Shown in pieces: positions 53,344 to 61,574 of a stretch of 64,000 nt of DNA. Under the pieces are notes generated by a model. The model did no database searches. It was not told the origin of the DNA and worked only from the letters and a program-made list of their open reading frames with translations. The translations under genes were made by a program, and so were the position numbers. Each line of letters opens with the position of its first letter. The stretch's first letter is position 1. Origin of the DNA: Microbacterium helvum (lineage in GTDB: Bacteria > Actinomycetota > Actinomycetes > Actinomycetales > Microbacteriaceae); the NCBI RefSeq assembly GCF_014779795.1, contig NZ_JACXZS010000010.1, positions 62,001-126,000 on the forward strand. Reading direction: 5' to 3'.

Positions 53344-54690
53344 TCAGGACTTGGGTGCCTTGCTGGGCAGGTCGTCGCGCTGGATCACCGTGTTGATGGC
53401 GTCCTCCGCGGTCTTGATGGCGTCGTCCGTCGAGGCGGCGCCCTTCATGACCGATTCCATCGCAGTGCCCACCGCGAGCGACACGTCCCACGGGTAGGTG
53501 GGCTCGGGGATGGCGGTCGGGGCGATGTCGTCGACGATGACGCTCGACCACGGCGCGTCCGCGGCCTTCGGGTCGGCGGCAACGGCCTCCTGCACCGAGG
53601 TGCGCACCGGCACCTTGGTGAACTGCGTGTTCACGAAGAAGGGCACGAGGTTCGCGGGGTCGCCCGCGATCGCCCACTCCAGGAACTCGCCGGCGGCCTC
53701 GGCGTTCTTCGACTTGGCGTCGACGACCCACTTGAAGTTGCCGAGCGTCGTGGCGGTGTCGCCTGCGGCGTCGTCCGCGTTCGGGAACGCGCCGATGCCG
53801 GTCTTGCTCAGCAGGTCGGCGTAGTCGGAGCCGATCTCGGACATCATCCACGAGCCCGAGACCTTGAAGGCCACCTTCTGCTCGCCGAAGTCCTTGCCCT
53901 CGACGTAGGCGGCGAGCGCCTGCTTGGGCATGTAGTCCTCGTCCCACAGCCGCTTGTAGCTCTCCATGAGCGACCGGTAGCCGTCGTTGTCGATGTCGGG
54001 AGCGCTCCAGTCGTCGGTCAGCGCGGTGTGGCCCGAGAAGTTGAACTGCTGGCCCACCGACGACCACGCGAACGTCACGGCGTCACCGGCCGGTGAGATG
54101 CAGTATTGCCCGTCCGAGAGCGTCGGCTGGATCTTGGCGCACATGTCGAGCAGTTCGCTCCATGTGGTGGGGCCGGTCTCAGGGTCGAGGCCCGCGGCCT
54201 GCAGCATGTCCTTGTTCCAGAACAGCACCGCCTGCGGCTCGAGCAGGAGGGGGTACGCGTAGTACTTGCCGTCGATCTCCGAGACGGGCTTCGCGGCGTC
54301 GATGATCTCGCCCAGCGCGTCGTCCGACACGATGCCGTTGAGCTCGTGCAGCTGACCGGCGTTGACGGCGTCCTGGATCTGGCCGGGGTGGGTGTAGATG
54401 TCGGGGGCCTTGCCGGCGGCCTGCGCCGACTTCATCTTCTGGTCCCACGCGTCGGCGGGCACCTCGGTGTCGACGACCTTGATCTCGTCCTGCGACGCGT
54501 TGAACTTCTTCACGATGTCGGCGTACCACTCGTTCTCGACGGGCGTGAACGTGCGGTGCCAGAACTGGACGGTGGTGACGCCGTCGGCGCTGGAGTCGTC
54601 GCCGCCGCCGGCGCTGCAACCCGCGAGCACGGTGCCCGCGGCCGCCGCTGCCGCGACGGCGAGCAAGAGCCTGCTGTTTCTCTTGTGCAT
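53344..54690 (-). CDS. Extracellular solute-binding lipoprotein (sugar ABC transporter)
   Basis: 448 residues. Type II signal peptide with lipobox VLAGC (Cys25). Family 1 solute-binding core: TTVQFWHRTFTPVENEWYAD, PDIYTHPGQIQDAVNAG, FWNKDMLQAAGLDPETGPTT. Binds an oligosaccharide outside the membrane and delivers it to the two permeases. GAGGAGG precedes the ATG. A LacI operator copy lies 133 bp upstream. With GH183 in the same operon, D-arabino-oligosaccharides are the likely ligand (inference). Confidence 0.92.
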   Translation of the reverse strand: MHKRNSRLLLAVAAAAAAGTVLAGCSAGGGDDSSADGVTTVQFWHRTFTPVENEWYADIVKKFNASQDEIKVVDTEVPADAWDQKMKSAQAAGKAPDIYTHPGQIQDAVNAGQLHELNGIVSDDALGEIIDAAKPVSEIDGKYYAYPLLLEPQAVLFWNKDMLQAAGLDPETGPTTWSELLDMCAKIQPTLSDGQYCISPAGDAVTFAWSSVGQQFNFSGHTALTDDWSAPDIDNDGYRSLMESYKRLWDEDYMPKQALAAYVEGKDFGEQKVAFKVSGSWMMSEIGSDYADLLSKTGIGAFPNADDAAGDTATTLGNFKWVVDAKSKNAEAAGEFLEWAIAGDPANLVPFFVNTQFTKVPVRTSVQEAVAADPKAADAPWSSVIVDDIAPTAIPEPTYPWDVSLAVGTAMESVMKGAASTDDAIKTAEDAINTVIQRDDLPSKAPKS

Positions 54691-54999
54691 TCGTCCCTCC
54701 TCAGGAACACGACTCTTCGGTGAGTCGGAGCTGTGGCCGGTCAGGGGAGCCCGGTCGACCTGATCGAGCGGCACCCGTCGTCCTGCACGGATCGCCTCTG
54801 ACCTCGTCTCGGTCAGAGTAGACGAAATCGATTTCATGCGCAATGGCTCACAATGGCCGATTCGCTGCAATCGATGGCGTCAAGAGGAGTACAGAGCCCC
54901 TGAAACAGAGGCGATCGCACCGAAACCAGGCATCGAGGGCCGGGATGCGGCATCCATTCGCTCTGTATCGATTTCACAACGCGCCCCGCAGCGTCGGGA
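54691..54999. other. 309-bp gene-free regulatory region
   Basis: Between the solute-binding protein start and the GH183 lipoprotein stop. It holds the LacI operator at 54824 and otherwise no gene, repeat or hairpin that I can see. Confidence 0.6.
54824..54835. promoter_or_regulatory. LacI-type operator GAAATCGATTTC, site 3
   Basis: Perfect palindrome with the same GTAGACGAAATCGATTTCATG context as site 1. Upstream of the ABC transporter-GH183 operon. Confidence 0.8.
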
Positions 55000-56166
55000 T
55001 CAAGGCGTCTTCTCGAGGTCGGCGGAGAACCAGAACACGTTGTACGGCCCCCACAGCGACAGGGTGAAGTAGACCTTCCGACCCCCGTCGGCGACGTAGC
55101 GCGGGTTCAGGTACGGGGAGTACAGCCCAGGGTATTCCGACCCGGGGACGAGGAGCACGGGATCGTTCCACGGACCCCACGGCGTGACGCCCTCGCGGAT
55201 GTACGCGCTGCCCGCATCCGAGTACGTCATGATCCAGCGGTCGAGGTAGTCCGACCACATCACCGACAGCTCGCCGATGGTCCCGTCGACGACGAGTTCG
55301 GCGTCGTCGAGGTCGTCCGACCAGTCCGGCACACAGCCGTCGACGCCTGCGAAGTACGTGTAGGCGCCCTGGTCCTCGACGGCCGCCTCGGTGGCGAGTA
55401 CGCGCATGAGCGCGACTCCCCCGAACCGGCCGGACGGGATCGTCCAGAAGTAGACGTACTCGTCGCCGTCGTCCTCGACATGCACGGGAGCCACCTGGAT
55501 GAAGTTCGAATCGCCCGGCCAGCGGGGCGAATCCAGTGCTTCCCACGTCTCGCCTCGGTCGGTCGACTTCGCCAGTCCCGCGTAGTTCGCATCCCACGCG
55601 CCGGGCTCGCCCCAGTACGAGACCGACATGTACGACACGTACAGCGTGTCGCCAATCGCGAACCCGTGCGTGGGGATCTTGGTCACCTCGCCCTGACCGT
55701 CGTTGGCATCGTGCTCCCCCTCGACGAGCGCCTCGGCCCACCCGAGGTCGTCGACCGGCGCCCAGCCGTCGAACGTGATGCCGTCCGACGGATCGTCGTC
55801 GGTCGTCCACGCCGAGACGTTCGAGCGCCAGATGCCGCCCTGCCCTCCGTACGAGTCGGGGTCGCGCTCACCGAACGTGTCGCCGAAGAAGAAGTACGTG
55901 CGGTCGCCGATGTTCGTCATCGAACCGAGGTCGGTGCCGGCGACGGCCGCCGCGGCGGTGTCGTTGATCGCATCCGGGCCGGTCAGCTGAGCGATCTGGG
56001 TGAGCCCCGTCACTCCCGACAGGACGAACGGCTTGTCAGGATCCGGGTCGACCGTCGGCGCCCCGCCCGCGGCACAGGCCACGAGGGCGACGGCGAGAGA
56101 AGTGGATGCCGCGACCGCGGCGATCCGCCGGGCTCGGGCTCCTGCTCGGGAACGCGGCAGAGACAT
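55000..56166 (-). CDS. DUF4185/GH183 lipoprotein, probable cell-surface endo-D-arabinanase
   Basis: 388 residues, single-domain. Lipobox LVAC (Cys31) anchors it to the membrane. The catalytic-type domain shows GTDLGSMTNIGDRTYFFFGD, GDTFGERDPDSYGGQGG, SNVSAWTTDDDPSDGITFDG and ELSVMWSDYLDRWIMTYSDA, parallel to the secreted enzyme at 49343-51379 but without its accessory domains. Monocistronic, with its own LacI operator 49 bp upstream of the ATG. It may trim released arabinan at the cell surface before import. Confidence 0.88.
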   Translation of the reverse strand: MSLPRSRAGARARRIAAVAASTSLAVALVACAAGGAPTVDPDPDKPFVLSGVTGLTQIAQLTGPDAINDTAAAAVAGTDLGSMTNIGDRTYFFFGDTFGERDPDSYGGQGGIWRSNVSAWTTDDDPSDGITFDGWAPVDDLGWAEALVEGEHDANDGQGEVTKIPTHGFAIGDTLYVSYMSVSYWGEPGAWDANYAGLAKSTDRGETWEALDSPRWPGDSNFIQVAPVHVEDDGDEYVYFWTIPSGRFGGVALMRVLATEAAVEDQGAYTYFAGVDGCVPDWSDDLDDAELVVDGTIGELSVMWSDYLDRWIMTYSDAGSAYIREGVTPWGPWNDPVLLVPGSEYPGLYSPYLNPRYVADGGRKVYFTLSLWGPYNVFWFSADLEKTP

Positions 56167-56215
56167 GATCCTCCTCGATCGTCGCTGCCACCTTATGGCG
56201 AGAGGAGGGAATCAC

Positions 56216-56227
56216 GAAATCGATTTC
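56216..56227. promoter_or_regulatory. LacI-type operator GAAATCGATTTC, site 4
   Basis: Perfect palindrome within ACGAAATCGATTTCATG, in the short region upstream of the GH183 lipoprotein gene. Confidence 0.8.
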
Positions 56228-56261
56228 ATGTCGCGGGAGGGCGATCGACCGCGCCGACGGC

Positions 56262-56297
56262 ACCGCTCGGGCCGCGGCATCCCTCCGGCCGAGCGGT
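56262..56297 (-). terminator. Hairpin after hspR
   Basis: Stem ACCGCTCGG / CCGAGCGGT flanking a GC-rich loop, 2 bp past the hspR stop codon. Likely end of the dnaK operon. Confidence 0.65.
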
Positions 56298-56299
56298 CG

Positions 56300-56767
56300 T
56301 CAGTCGCCGTCTTGCGGCGCGTCGGCCGGCGCCTCGATCGGGGTACGCGGACGCCACACGACGACCTCGGTGGCACGGCGCACGCGGGTGCCGTGCCGCA
56401 GCGTGACGACGGAACCCGTCGAGCCGGCGGCGAACACGCGGGCTCCCGGCCTCTTCTCCAGCTCGGCACGGACGCGGTCCTCGAGGTCGCGGACGCGGCC
56501 GTGCAGCTCGTGCACGCGGGCCTCGAGCTCGAGGATGCGCGTGATCGCCGGAAGACCGATGCCGTCCGATGACATGCGGGCGACCTCGCGCAGCTGTTCG
56601 ACGTGCCGCAGCGAGTAGCGGCGCGATCCGCCCTGGGTGCGGGCCGGCACGACGAGACCCAGGCGGTCGTACTGCCGAAGGGTCTGGGGGTGCATGCCCG
56701 ACAGCTCGGCGGCGACGGCGATCGCGAAGATCGGCGCGTCGGCGTCGATCTCTCGTTCTTCAGCCAT
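56300..56767 (-). CDS. hspR: HspR, MerR-family heat-shock repressor
   Basis: 155 residues. MerR-type helix-turn-helix PIFAIAVAAELSGMHPQTLR followed by QYDRLGLVVPARTQGGSRRYS, then a coiled coil (ITRILELEARVHELHGRVRD). HspR binds HAIR sequences with DnaK as co-repressor, closing a feedback loop on this operon. ATG 56767 is used because GGAGGAGG sits 8 nt upstream; GTG 56776 lies too close to that site. Last gene of dnaK-grpE-dnaJ-hspR. Confidence 0.95.
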   Translation of the reverse strand: MAEEREIDADAPIFAIAVAAELSGMHPQTLRQYDRLGLVVPARTQGGSRRYSLRHVEQLREVARMSSDGIGLPAITRILELEARVHELHGRVRDLEDRVRAELEKRPGARVFAAGSTGSVVTLRHGTRVRRATEVVVWRPRTPIEAPADAPQDGD

Positions 56768-56800
56768 CTGCCTCACCTCCTCCCGTTCGGGTCACGCGCG

Positions 56801-56871
56801 AGAACAGGAGATCTGGCGCAGACAGGACGCTTCACACGGAATCATCCTGTTCTCGCCAGATCTCCTGTTCT
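56801..56871. repeat. 18-bp inverted repeat between dnaJ and hspR
   Basis: AGAACAGGAGATCTGGCG and its exact complement, separated by 35 bp. On the minus strand the right arm is directly followed by another AGAACAGGA. It lies in the 115-bp gap between dnaJ stop and hspR start. Could form a strong RNA hairpin in the operon mRNA or be a small mobile repeat. Confidence 0.75.
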
Positions 56872-56882
56872 GAGCAAGCATG

Positions 56883-57875
56883 TCAGCCCCGGGCCTTCGC
56901 CATCATCTCGGCGCGCGGGTTCTCTTTCGGCTCCAGGCTCTGGAACCGCTCGAGCGCTTCGCGCGCCGCCTCGTCGAGGTGAGACGGCACGGCCACCTGC
57001 ACCTCGGCGAGGAGGTCGCCGGTGCCCTTCGCCGTCTCGACACCGCGGCCCTTGACGCGCAGCACGCGCCCCGACGGGGTACCCGGCGCGACCCGCAGCT
57101 TGACGGGATCGCCGCCGAGCGTCGGCACCTCGATGGTGGCGCCGAGCGCGGCCTCGGTGAAGGTGACCGGCACCGTGACGCGCAGGTTCAGCCCGTCGCG
57201 CGTGAAGACGGGGTGCGGACGCACCGTGATCTGCACGACGATGTCGCCGGACTCGCCGCCGTCGGGCGAGGGACGCCCGCGGCCGCGCAGCCGGATCTTC
57301 TGCCCGTCGGCGACGCCGGCGGGGATCTTCACCTTGAACGGCTTGCCGTCCTCGCCCTGCAGCGTGATCGTCTCGCCCTTGGTCGCGGTGACGAAGTCGA
57401 TCGTCGTGCGCGCCGTGACGTCGGCACCCCGGGTGGGGCCGCCGTAGCCGCGGAACCCGCCGGTCGACTGACCGAACCGTCCCGAGCCGAAGCTGCCGCC
57501 TTGCTGCTGGTTGAACATCGCGAAGATGTCGTCGAAGTCCTGTGCCTGCTGGCGGCCGCCGCGGCCCTGGTTGAACATCGAGAAGACGTCCTCGAAGCCG
57601 CCCTGACCGCCCTGGCCGCCAGCCGTGAAGCGCGCGCCCGAGCCCATGGCGCGGATCTGGTCGTACTCCTGACGCTGCTCGGCGTCCGAGAGCACCGAGT
57701 ACGCCTCGCTGATCTCTTTGAACTTGGCCTCGGCGGCGGCATCGCCCTGATTGGAGTCCGGGTGATACTTGCGCGCGAGCTTGCGGTACGTCTTCTTGAG
57801 GTCCGCGTCGCTGACGTCCTTCGACACGCCCAGCACCGAGTAGAAGTCCTTGTCGAACCAGTCCTGACTGGCCAT
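56883..57875 (-). CDS. dnaJ: DnaJ-type chaperone without zinc finger
   Basis: 330 residues. J domain with HPD (RKLARKYHPDSNQGDAAAEA), a long Gly/Phe-rich region (about 80-150) and two C-terminal substrate-binding beta domains ending in a dimerisation helix. The four CxxCxGxG zinc-finger repeats of type I DnaJ are absent, making it CbpA-like (type II). ATG 57875 was chosen because AGGAGGACC precedes it. Delivers unfolded clients to DnaK and stimulates its ATPase. 13 bp after grpE. Confidence 0.93.
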   Translation of the reverse strand: MASQDWFDKDFYSVLGVSKDVSDADLKKTYRKLARKYHPDSNQGDAAAEAKFKEISEAYSVLSDAEQRQEYDQIRAMGSGARFTAGGQGGQGGFEDVFSMFNQGRGGRQQAQDFDDIFAMFNQQQGGSFGSGRFGQSTGGFRGYGGPTRGADVTARTTIDFVTATKGETITLQGEDGKPFKVKIPAGVADGQKIRLRGRGRPSPDGGESGDIVVQITVRPHPVFTRDGLNLRVTVPVTFTEAALGATIEVPTLGGDPVKLRVAPGTPSGRVLRVKGRGVETAKGTGDLLAEVQVAVPSHLDEAAREALERFQSLEPKENPRAEMMAKARG

Positions 57876-57888
57876 GGGTCCTCCTGGC

Positions 57889-58473
57889 TTACTCGGCGGG
57901 AACGGCGACGACGACCTTCGCCGGACGCAGCTCCACCGATCCCAGGCGGTAGCCGATCTCGACGACCTCGATGATCGTCTGCTCGGTCGCACCCGGGGTC
58001 GGCACCTGGAAGATCGCCTCGTGCTGCTGCGGGTCGAACGCCTCGCCGGCCGCGCCGTACGTGGTCAGCCCGATGCGCTCGGCCACGCCGCGCAGCTTCT
58101 CGGCGATGGCGGCGAACGCGGAGCCCGCCTCGAGGTCGCCGTGCTTCTCGGCGCGGTCGAGGTCGTCGAGGACCGGCAGCAGGCCCTTGGCGACCGCGCC
58201 CTGGGCGCGCTCGATCTCGACCTCGCGCTGCTCCTCGGTGCGGCGGCGGTAGTTGGCGTACTCGGCCTGCAGCCGCTTGAGGTCGGTCAGCAGCGCCGAC
58301 TCGAGGTCGGCGAGCACGGCGTCCTCGGCTGCGGCGTCGGCGTTCTGCTCGGCGCCGAGGATGTCGTCGACGGTGAGCTCATCGGCTCCGGCCCCCTCCT
58401 GCGGGTCGGACCCGGAGGCGTTCGCCTCCGGGTCCTCGCCGCCGGGGACCTCGTTCTCGAAGTCCTTGGCCAT
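57889..58473 (-). CDS. grpE: GrpE nucleotide-exchange factor
   Basis: 194 residues. Acidic disordered N-terminus, a long coiled coil (LTDLKRLQAEYANYRRRTEE to about 115), then the beta-wing domain with AFDPQQHEAIFQVPT and ELRPAKVVVA. Releases ADP from DnaK. Starts 2 bp after the dnaK stop. Confidence 0.96.
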   Translation of the reverse strand: MAKDFENEVPGGEDPEANASGSDPQEGAGADELTVDDILGAEQNADAAAEDAVLADLESALLTDLKRLQAEYANYRRRTEEQREVEIERAQGAVAKGLLPVLDDLDRAEKHGDLEAGSAFAAIAEKLRGVAERIGLTTYGAAGEAFDPQQHEAIFQVPTPGATEQTIIEVVEIGYRLGSVELRPAKVVVAVPAE

Positions 58474-58475
58474 GG

Positions 58476-60341
58476 TTACTTCGTCTCGTCCTCGTCGATG
58501 ACCTCGGCGTCGACGACGTCCTCGTCGGGGTTCGACGAACCCTGACCGTCGGACGACCCCTCGGCACCGGCATCCGGAGCAGCCTGCGAAGCCTGGTTCG
58601 AGGCGTAGATGGCCTCGCCGAGCTTGCCCTGGCTCTGGCTGAGCTTGTCGAAGGCGGTCTTCACGGCCTCGTCGTCGTCGCCGGCGAGCGCCGTCTTGAG
58701 CGCGTCGACATCGCCCTGCACCTCGGACTTGACGTCCTCGGGCAGCTTGTCGTCGTTCTCTTTGATGAGCTTCTCGATCGAGTACGCGAGCGTCTCGGCC
58801 TGGTTGCGCACCTCGGCGGCCTCGCGGCGCTTCTTGTCGTCGGCGGCGTGCTCCTCGGCTTCGCGCACCATGCGCTCGATGTCGTCCTTCGCGAGCGACG
58901 AGCCGCCCGTGATGGTCATCGACTGCTCCTTGCCCGTGCCCTTGTCCTTGGCGGACACGTGCACGATGCCGTTCGCGTCGATGTCGAAGGTGACCTCGAT
59001 CTGCGGGATGCCGCGCGGAGCCGGCGCGATGCCGGTCAGCTCGAAGGTGCCGAGCGGCTTGTTGTCGCGCGTGAACTCACGCTCGCCCTGGAAGACCTGG
59101 ATCGCGACCGACGGCTGGTTGTCGTCGGCGGTCGTGAAGGTCTCGCTGCGCTTGGTCGGGATGGCGGTGTTGCGCTCGATGAGCTTCGTCATGATGCCGC
59201 CCTTGGTCTCGATGCCGAGGCTCAGGGGGGTCACGTCGATGAGGAGGACGTCCTTGCGCTCGCCCTTCAGCACACCGGCCTGCAGGGCGGCGCCGACGGC
59301 GACGACCTCGTCCGGGTTGACGCCCTTGTTGGCGTCCTTGCCGGTCTCGCGCTTGACGAGCTCGGCGACGGCGGGCATGCGGGTCGAGCCGCCGACGAGG
59401 ACGACGTGGTCGATGTCGCCGACCTTGATGCCGGCCTCGCGGATGACGTCCTCGAAGGGCTTCTTGGTGCGGTCGAGCAGGTCCTTGGTGAGGTCCTCGA
59501 ACTTCGCGCGCGTGATCGTCTCGGACAGCGACACGGGGCCCGAGTCGGTGAGCGACAGGTACGGGAGGTTCACGCTCGTCGAGGTCGACGACGACAGCTC
59601 CTTCTTCGCCTGCTCGGCGGCCTCCTTGAGGCGCTGCAGCGCGATCTTGTCGCCCGAGACGTCGACGCCCGTGGTGTCCTTGAACTGCTTGATCAGGTAG
59701 TCGACCAGGCGCTGGTCCCAGTCGTCGCCGCCGAGGCGGTTGTCGCCGGCGGTGGCGCGCACCTGGATGGTCGAGAAGTCGTCGTCCTTGCCCACTTCGA
59801 GCAGCGAGACGTCGAAGGTTCCGCCACCGAGGTCGAAGACGAGGATCAGCTCGTCCTCCTTGCCGCGGTCCAGGCCATAGGCCAGCGCAGCGGCGGTGGG
59901 CTCGTTGATGATGCGCAGGACGTTCAGGCCCGCGATCTCGCCGGCCTCTTTGGTGGCCTGACGCTCGGCGTCGTTGAAGTACGCGGGGACCGTGATGACG
60001 GCGTCGGTGACGGTGTCGCCGAGGTACTCCTCCGCGTCGCGCTTCAGCTTCTGCAGGATGCGGGCCGAGATCTCCTGCGGCGTCCACTTCTTGCCGTCGA
60101 CGTCGAAGCTCCAGTCGGTGCCCATGTGGCGCTTGACCGACGAGACGGTGCGGTCGACGTTCGTGACGGCCTGGCGCTTGGCAGTCTCGCCGACGAGCAC
60201 CTCGCCGTCCTTGGTGAACGCGACGACCGACGGGGTCGTGCGGAAGCCCTCGGCGTTGGCGATGACCTTGGGCTCGCCGCCCTCGAGGACGCTCACGACC
60301 GAGTTGGTCGTACCCAGGTCGATTCCCACAGCACGTGCCAT
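58476..60341 (-). CDS. dnaK: DnaK (Hsp70) chaperone
   Basis: 621 residues, full length. ATPase signatures [16 protein letters not shown] ([10 protein letters not shown] at 5-14), [15 protein letters not shown] and [15 protein letters not shown]. The substrate-binding domain has [14 protein letters not shown], and the C-terminal lid ends [13 protein letters not shown] strong AGGAGAGAACAAC Shine-Dalgarno precedes the ATG. Heads the operon and carries the HAIR-controlled promoter. Confidence 0.98.
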   Translation of the reverse strand: MARAVGIDLGTTNSVVSVLEGGEPKVIANAEGFRTTPSVVAFTKDGEVLVGETAKRQAVTNVDRTVSSVKRHMGTDWSFDVDGKKWTPQEISARILQKLKRDAEEYLGDTVTDAVITVPAYFNDAERQATKEAGEIAGLNVLRIINEPTAAALAYGLDRGKEDELILVFDLGGGTFDVSLLEVGKDDDFSTIQVRATAGDNRLGGDDWDQRLVDYLIKQFKDTTGVDVSGDKIALQRLKEAAEQAKKELSSSTSTSVNLPYLSLTDSGPVSLSETITRAKFEDLTKDLLDRTKKPFEDVIREAGIKVGDIDHVVLVGGSTRMPAVAELVKRETGKDANKGVNPDEVVAVGAALQAGVLKGERKDVLLIDVTPLSLGIETKGGIMTKLIERNTAIPTKRSETFTTADDNQPSVAIQVFQGEREFTRDNKPLGTFELTGIAPAPRGIPQIEVTFDIDANGIVHVSAKDKGTGKEQSMTITGGSSLAKDDIERMVREAEEHAADDKKRREAAEVRNQAETLAYSIEKLIKENDDKLPEDVKSEVQGDVDALKTALAGDDDEAVKTAFDKLSQSQGKLGEAIYASNQASQAAPDAGAEGSSDGQGSSNPDEDVVDAEVIDEDETK

Positions 60342-60434
60342 GTTGTTCTCTCCTTCTGTTGGACGACGATGGATGCCGCCGCCCGGGGTTTGATCGGAAG
60401 TCTGCTCACGACCCGACCCCTGAGCTCGTCAAGG

Positions 60435-60455
60435 GTTGAGTCGCGATGACTCAAC
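60435..60455. promoter_or_regulatory. HAIR operator (HspR binding site)
   Basis: GTTGAGT-N7-ACTCAAC, close to the known HAIR consensus CTTGAGT-N7-ACTCAAG. It abuts the -10 of the dnaK promoter, where bound HspR would block transcription. A further TCAAG-N5-CTTGA lies at 60480-60494, beside the -35. Confidence 0.9.
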
Positions 60456-60483
60456 GATAAGCCCGGGGTGCGGCATCCGTCAA
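60455..60483 (-). promoter_or_regulatory. dnaK operon promoter
   Basis: Minus strand: -35 TTGACG (60478-60483), 17-bp spacer, -10 TTATCG (60455-60460). Typical vegetative-sigma spacing, with the HAIR site directly downstream. Confidence 0.7.
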
Positions 60484-60533
60484 GTCAAACTTGATACGCG
60501 CCGGCTCAAGTTCGCCTGTGGCAGGCTGACGCG

Positions 60534-60962
60534 ATGGCAGTCTTCGACCACCTGGGCATCACCGTCGATGACCTGGAGCACGGCATCGCGCGATACGACC
60601 CGATCATGCAGGCGCTCGGCTTCACCCGATCCGACGCCGATGCGAGCGTCTCCTGGTGGGCCGAGGGCGAGGTCGAGCTCATCCTCTTCCCCGCCCGCGA
60701 ACCCGGCACCGGCCCGCATCGGCACGGGACGGTGGGCTGGCAGCACCTCGCGTTCGCGGTGGACTCGCGCGCCGACGTCGACCGGCTGCACGCGATCGCG
60801 GTGGCCGCCGGCTGGACCGTCGTGCGCGAGCCGAAGCTCTATCCCCGCTTCAACGACCTCTACTACGCGTCGTTCGTCGAGGACGTCGACGGCGTCCGCA
60901 TCGAGTTCATGCACAATCCGCCGCGCGAGCAGGCGCCCGTCGCGGCCAGTATGGAGACATGA
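60534..60962 (+). CDS. VOC/glyoxalase superfamily protein
   Basis: 142 residues. Paired beta-alpha-beta-beta-beta modules: FDHLGITVDDLEHGIARYDP at the start (metal-ligand His), then QHLAFAVDSRADVDRLHAIA and DVDGVRIEFMHNPP with the C-terminal Glu ligand. Substrate unknown. Its stop overlaps the GNAT gene's ATG, so the two are co-translated. Confidence 0.88.
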   Translation: MAVFDHLGITVDDLEHGIARYDPIMQALGFTRSDADASVSWWAEGEVELILFPAREPGTGPHRHGTVGWQHLAFAVDSRADVDRLHAIAVAAGWTVVREPKLYPRFNDLYYASFVEDVDGVRIEFMHNPPREQAPVAASMET

Positions 60963-61537
60963 CCCTCGACTGGGACTTCCACCCGCTGCGCGGCGAGCGT
61001 GTGACCCTGGATCTGCTGCGCCCCGACGACCTCGACGACCTGGCCGCGATGCAGGGCGACCCGGCGGTGTGCCGGTACCTGCTCTACGAGGCGAGGTCGC
61101 GCGAGAAGGTGGCCGAGATTCTGGAACGGGATGCCGCGGCCACACACCTGGCCGTCAAGGGCGACTATCTGCAGCCGGCGATCCGCTCAGCCGATGGCAG
61201 GTTCCTCGGCACGATGTACTTCGAGCTGCAGAGCGTCGAGGACCGCACCGCCGAGATCGGATGGATCCTCGCCCCGCACGCGCAGGGTCAGGGTTACGCG
61301 ACCGAGGCCGCGCGTCTGCTGCTGACCCTGGCGTTCGACGAGCTGGGCCTGCATCGCGTGTACGCCGAGCTCGACCCCCGCAACACCGCGTCGGTGCGCA
61401 CCTGCGAGAGGCTCGGGATGCGGCACGAGGGCCACTTCGTCGAGCACATGTGGCTCAAGGGCGAATGGACCGACACCGGGCACTACGCGCTGCTGGAACG
61501 GGAGTGGCAGGCCGCGATGCTGCCGCGCCAAGCGTGA
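60959..61537 (+). CDS. GNAT family N-acetyltransferase (RimJ/RimL type)
   Basis: 192 residues. Acetyl-CoA-binding region GWILAPHAQGQGYATEAARL with the Q/RxxGxG/A motif, and the ELDPRNTASVRTCERLGMRHEGH signature of the acetyltransf_3 subgroup. Acts on protein N-termini or small amines. ATGA overlap with the VOC gene. Confidence 0.92.
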   Translation: MTLDWDFHPLRGERVTLDLLRPDDLDDLAAMQGDPAVCRYLLYEARSREKVAEILERDAAATHLAVKGDYLQPAIRSADGRFLGTMYFELQSVEDRTAEIGWILAPHAQGQGYATEAARLLLTLAFDELGLHRVYAELDPRNTASVRTCERLGMRHEGHFVEHMWLKGEWTDTGHYALLEREWQAAMLPRQA

Positions 61538-61574
61538 CGCGGACGGTTGTGAGGTGCGTTCCACACGGACGCGG

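Noticed and set aside
54964..54976. Possible fifth LacI operator (TATCGATTTCA)
   Set aside because: Only the right half matches, and it lies just past the stop of the GH183 lipoprotein gene, not at a promoter.
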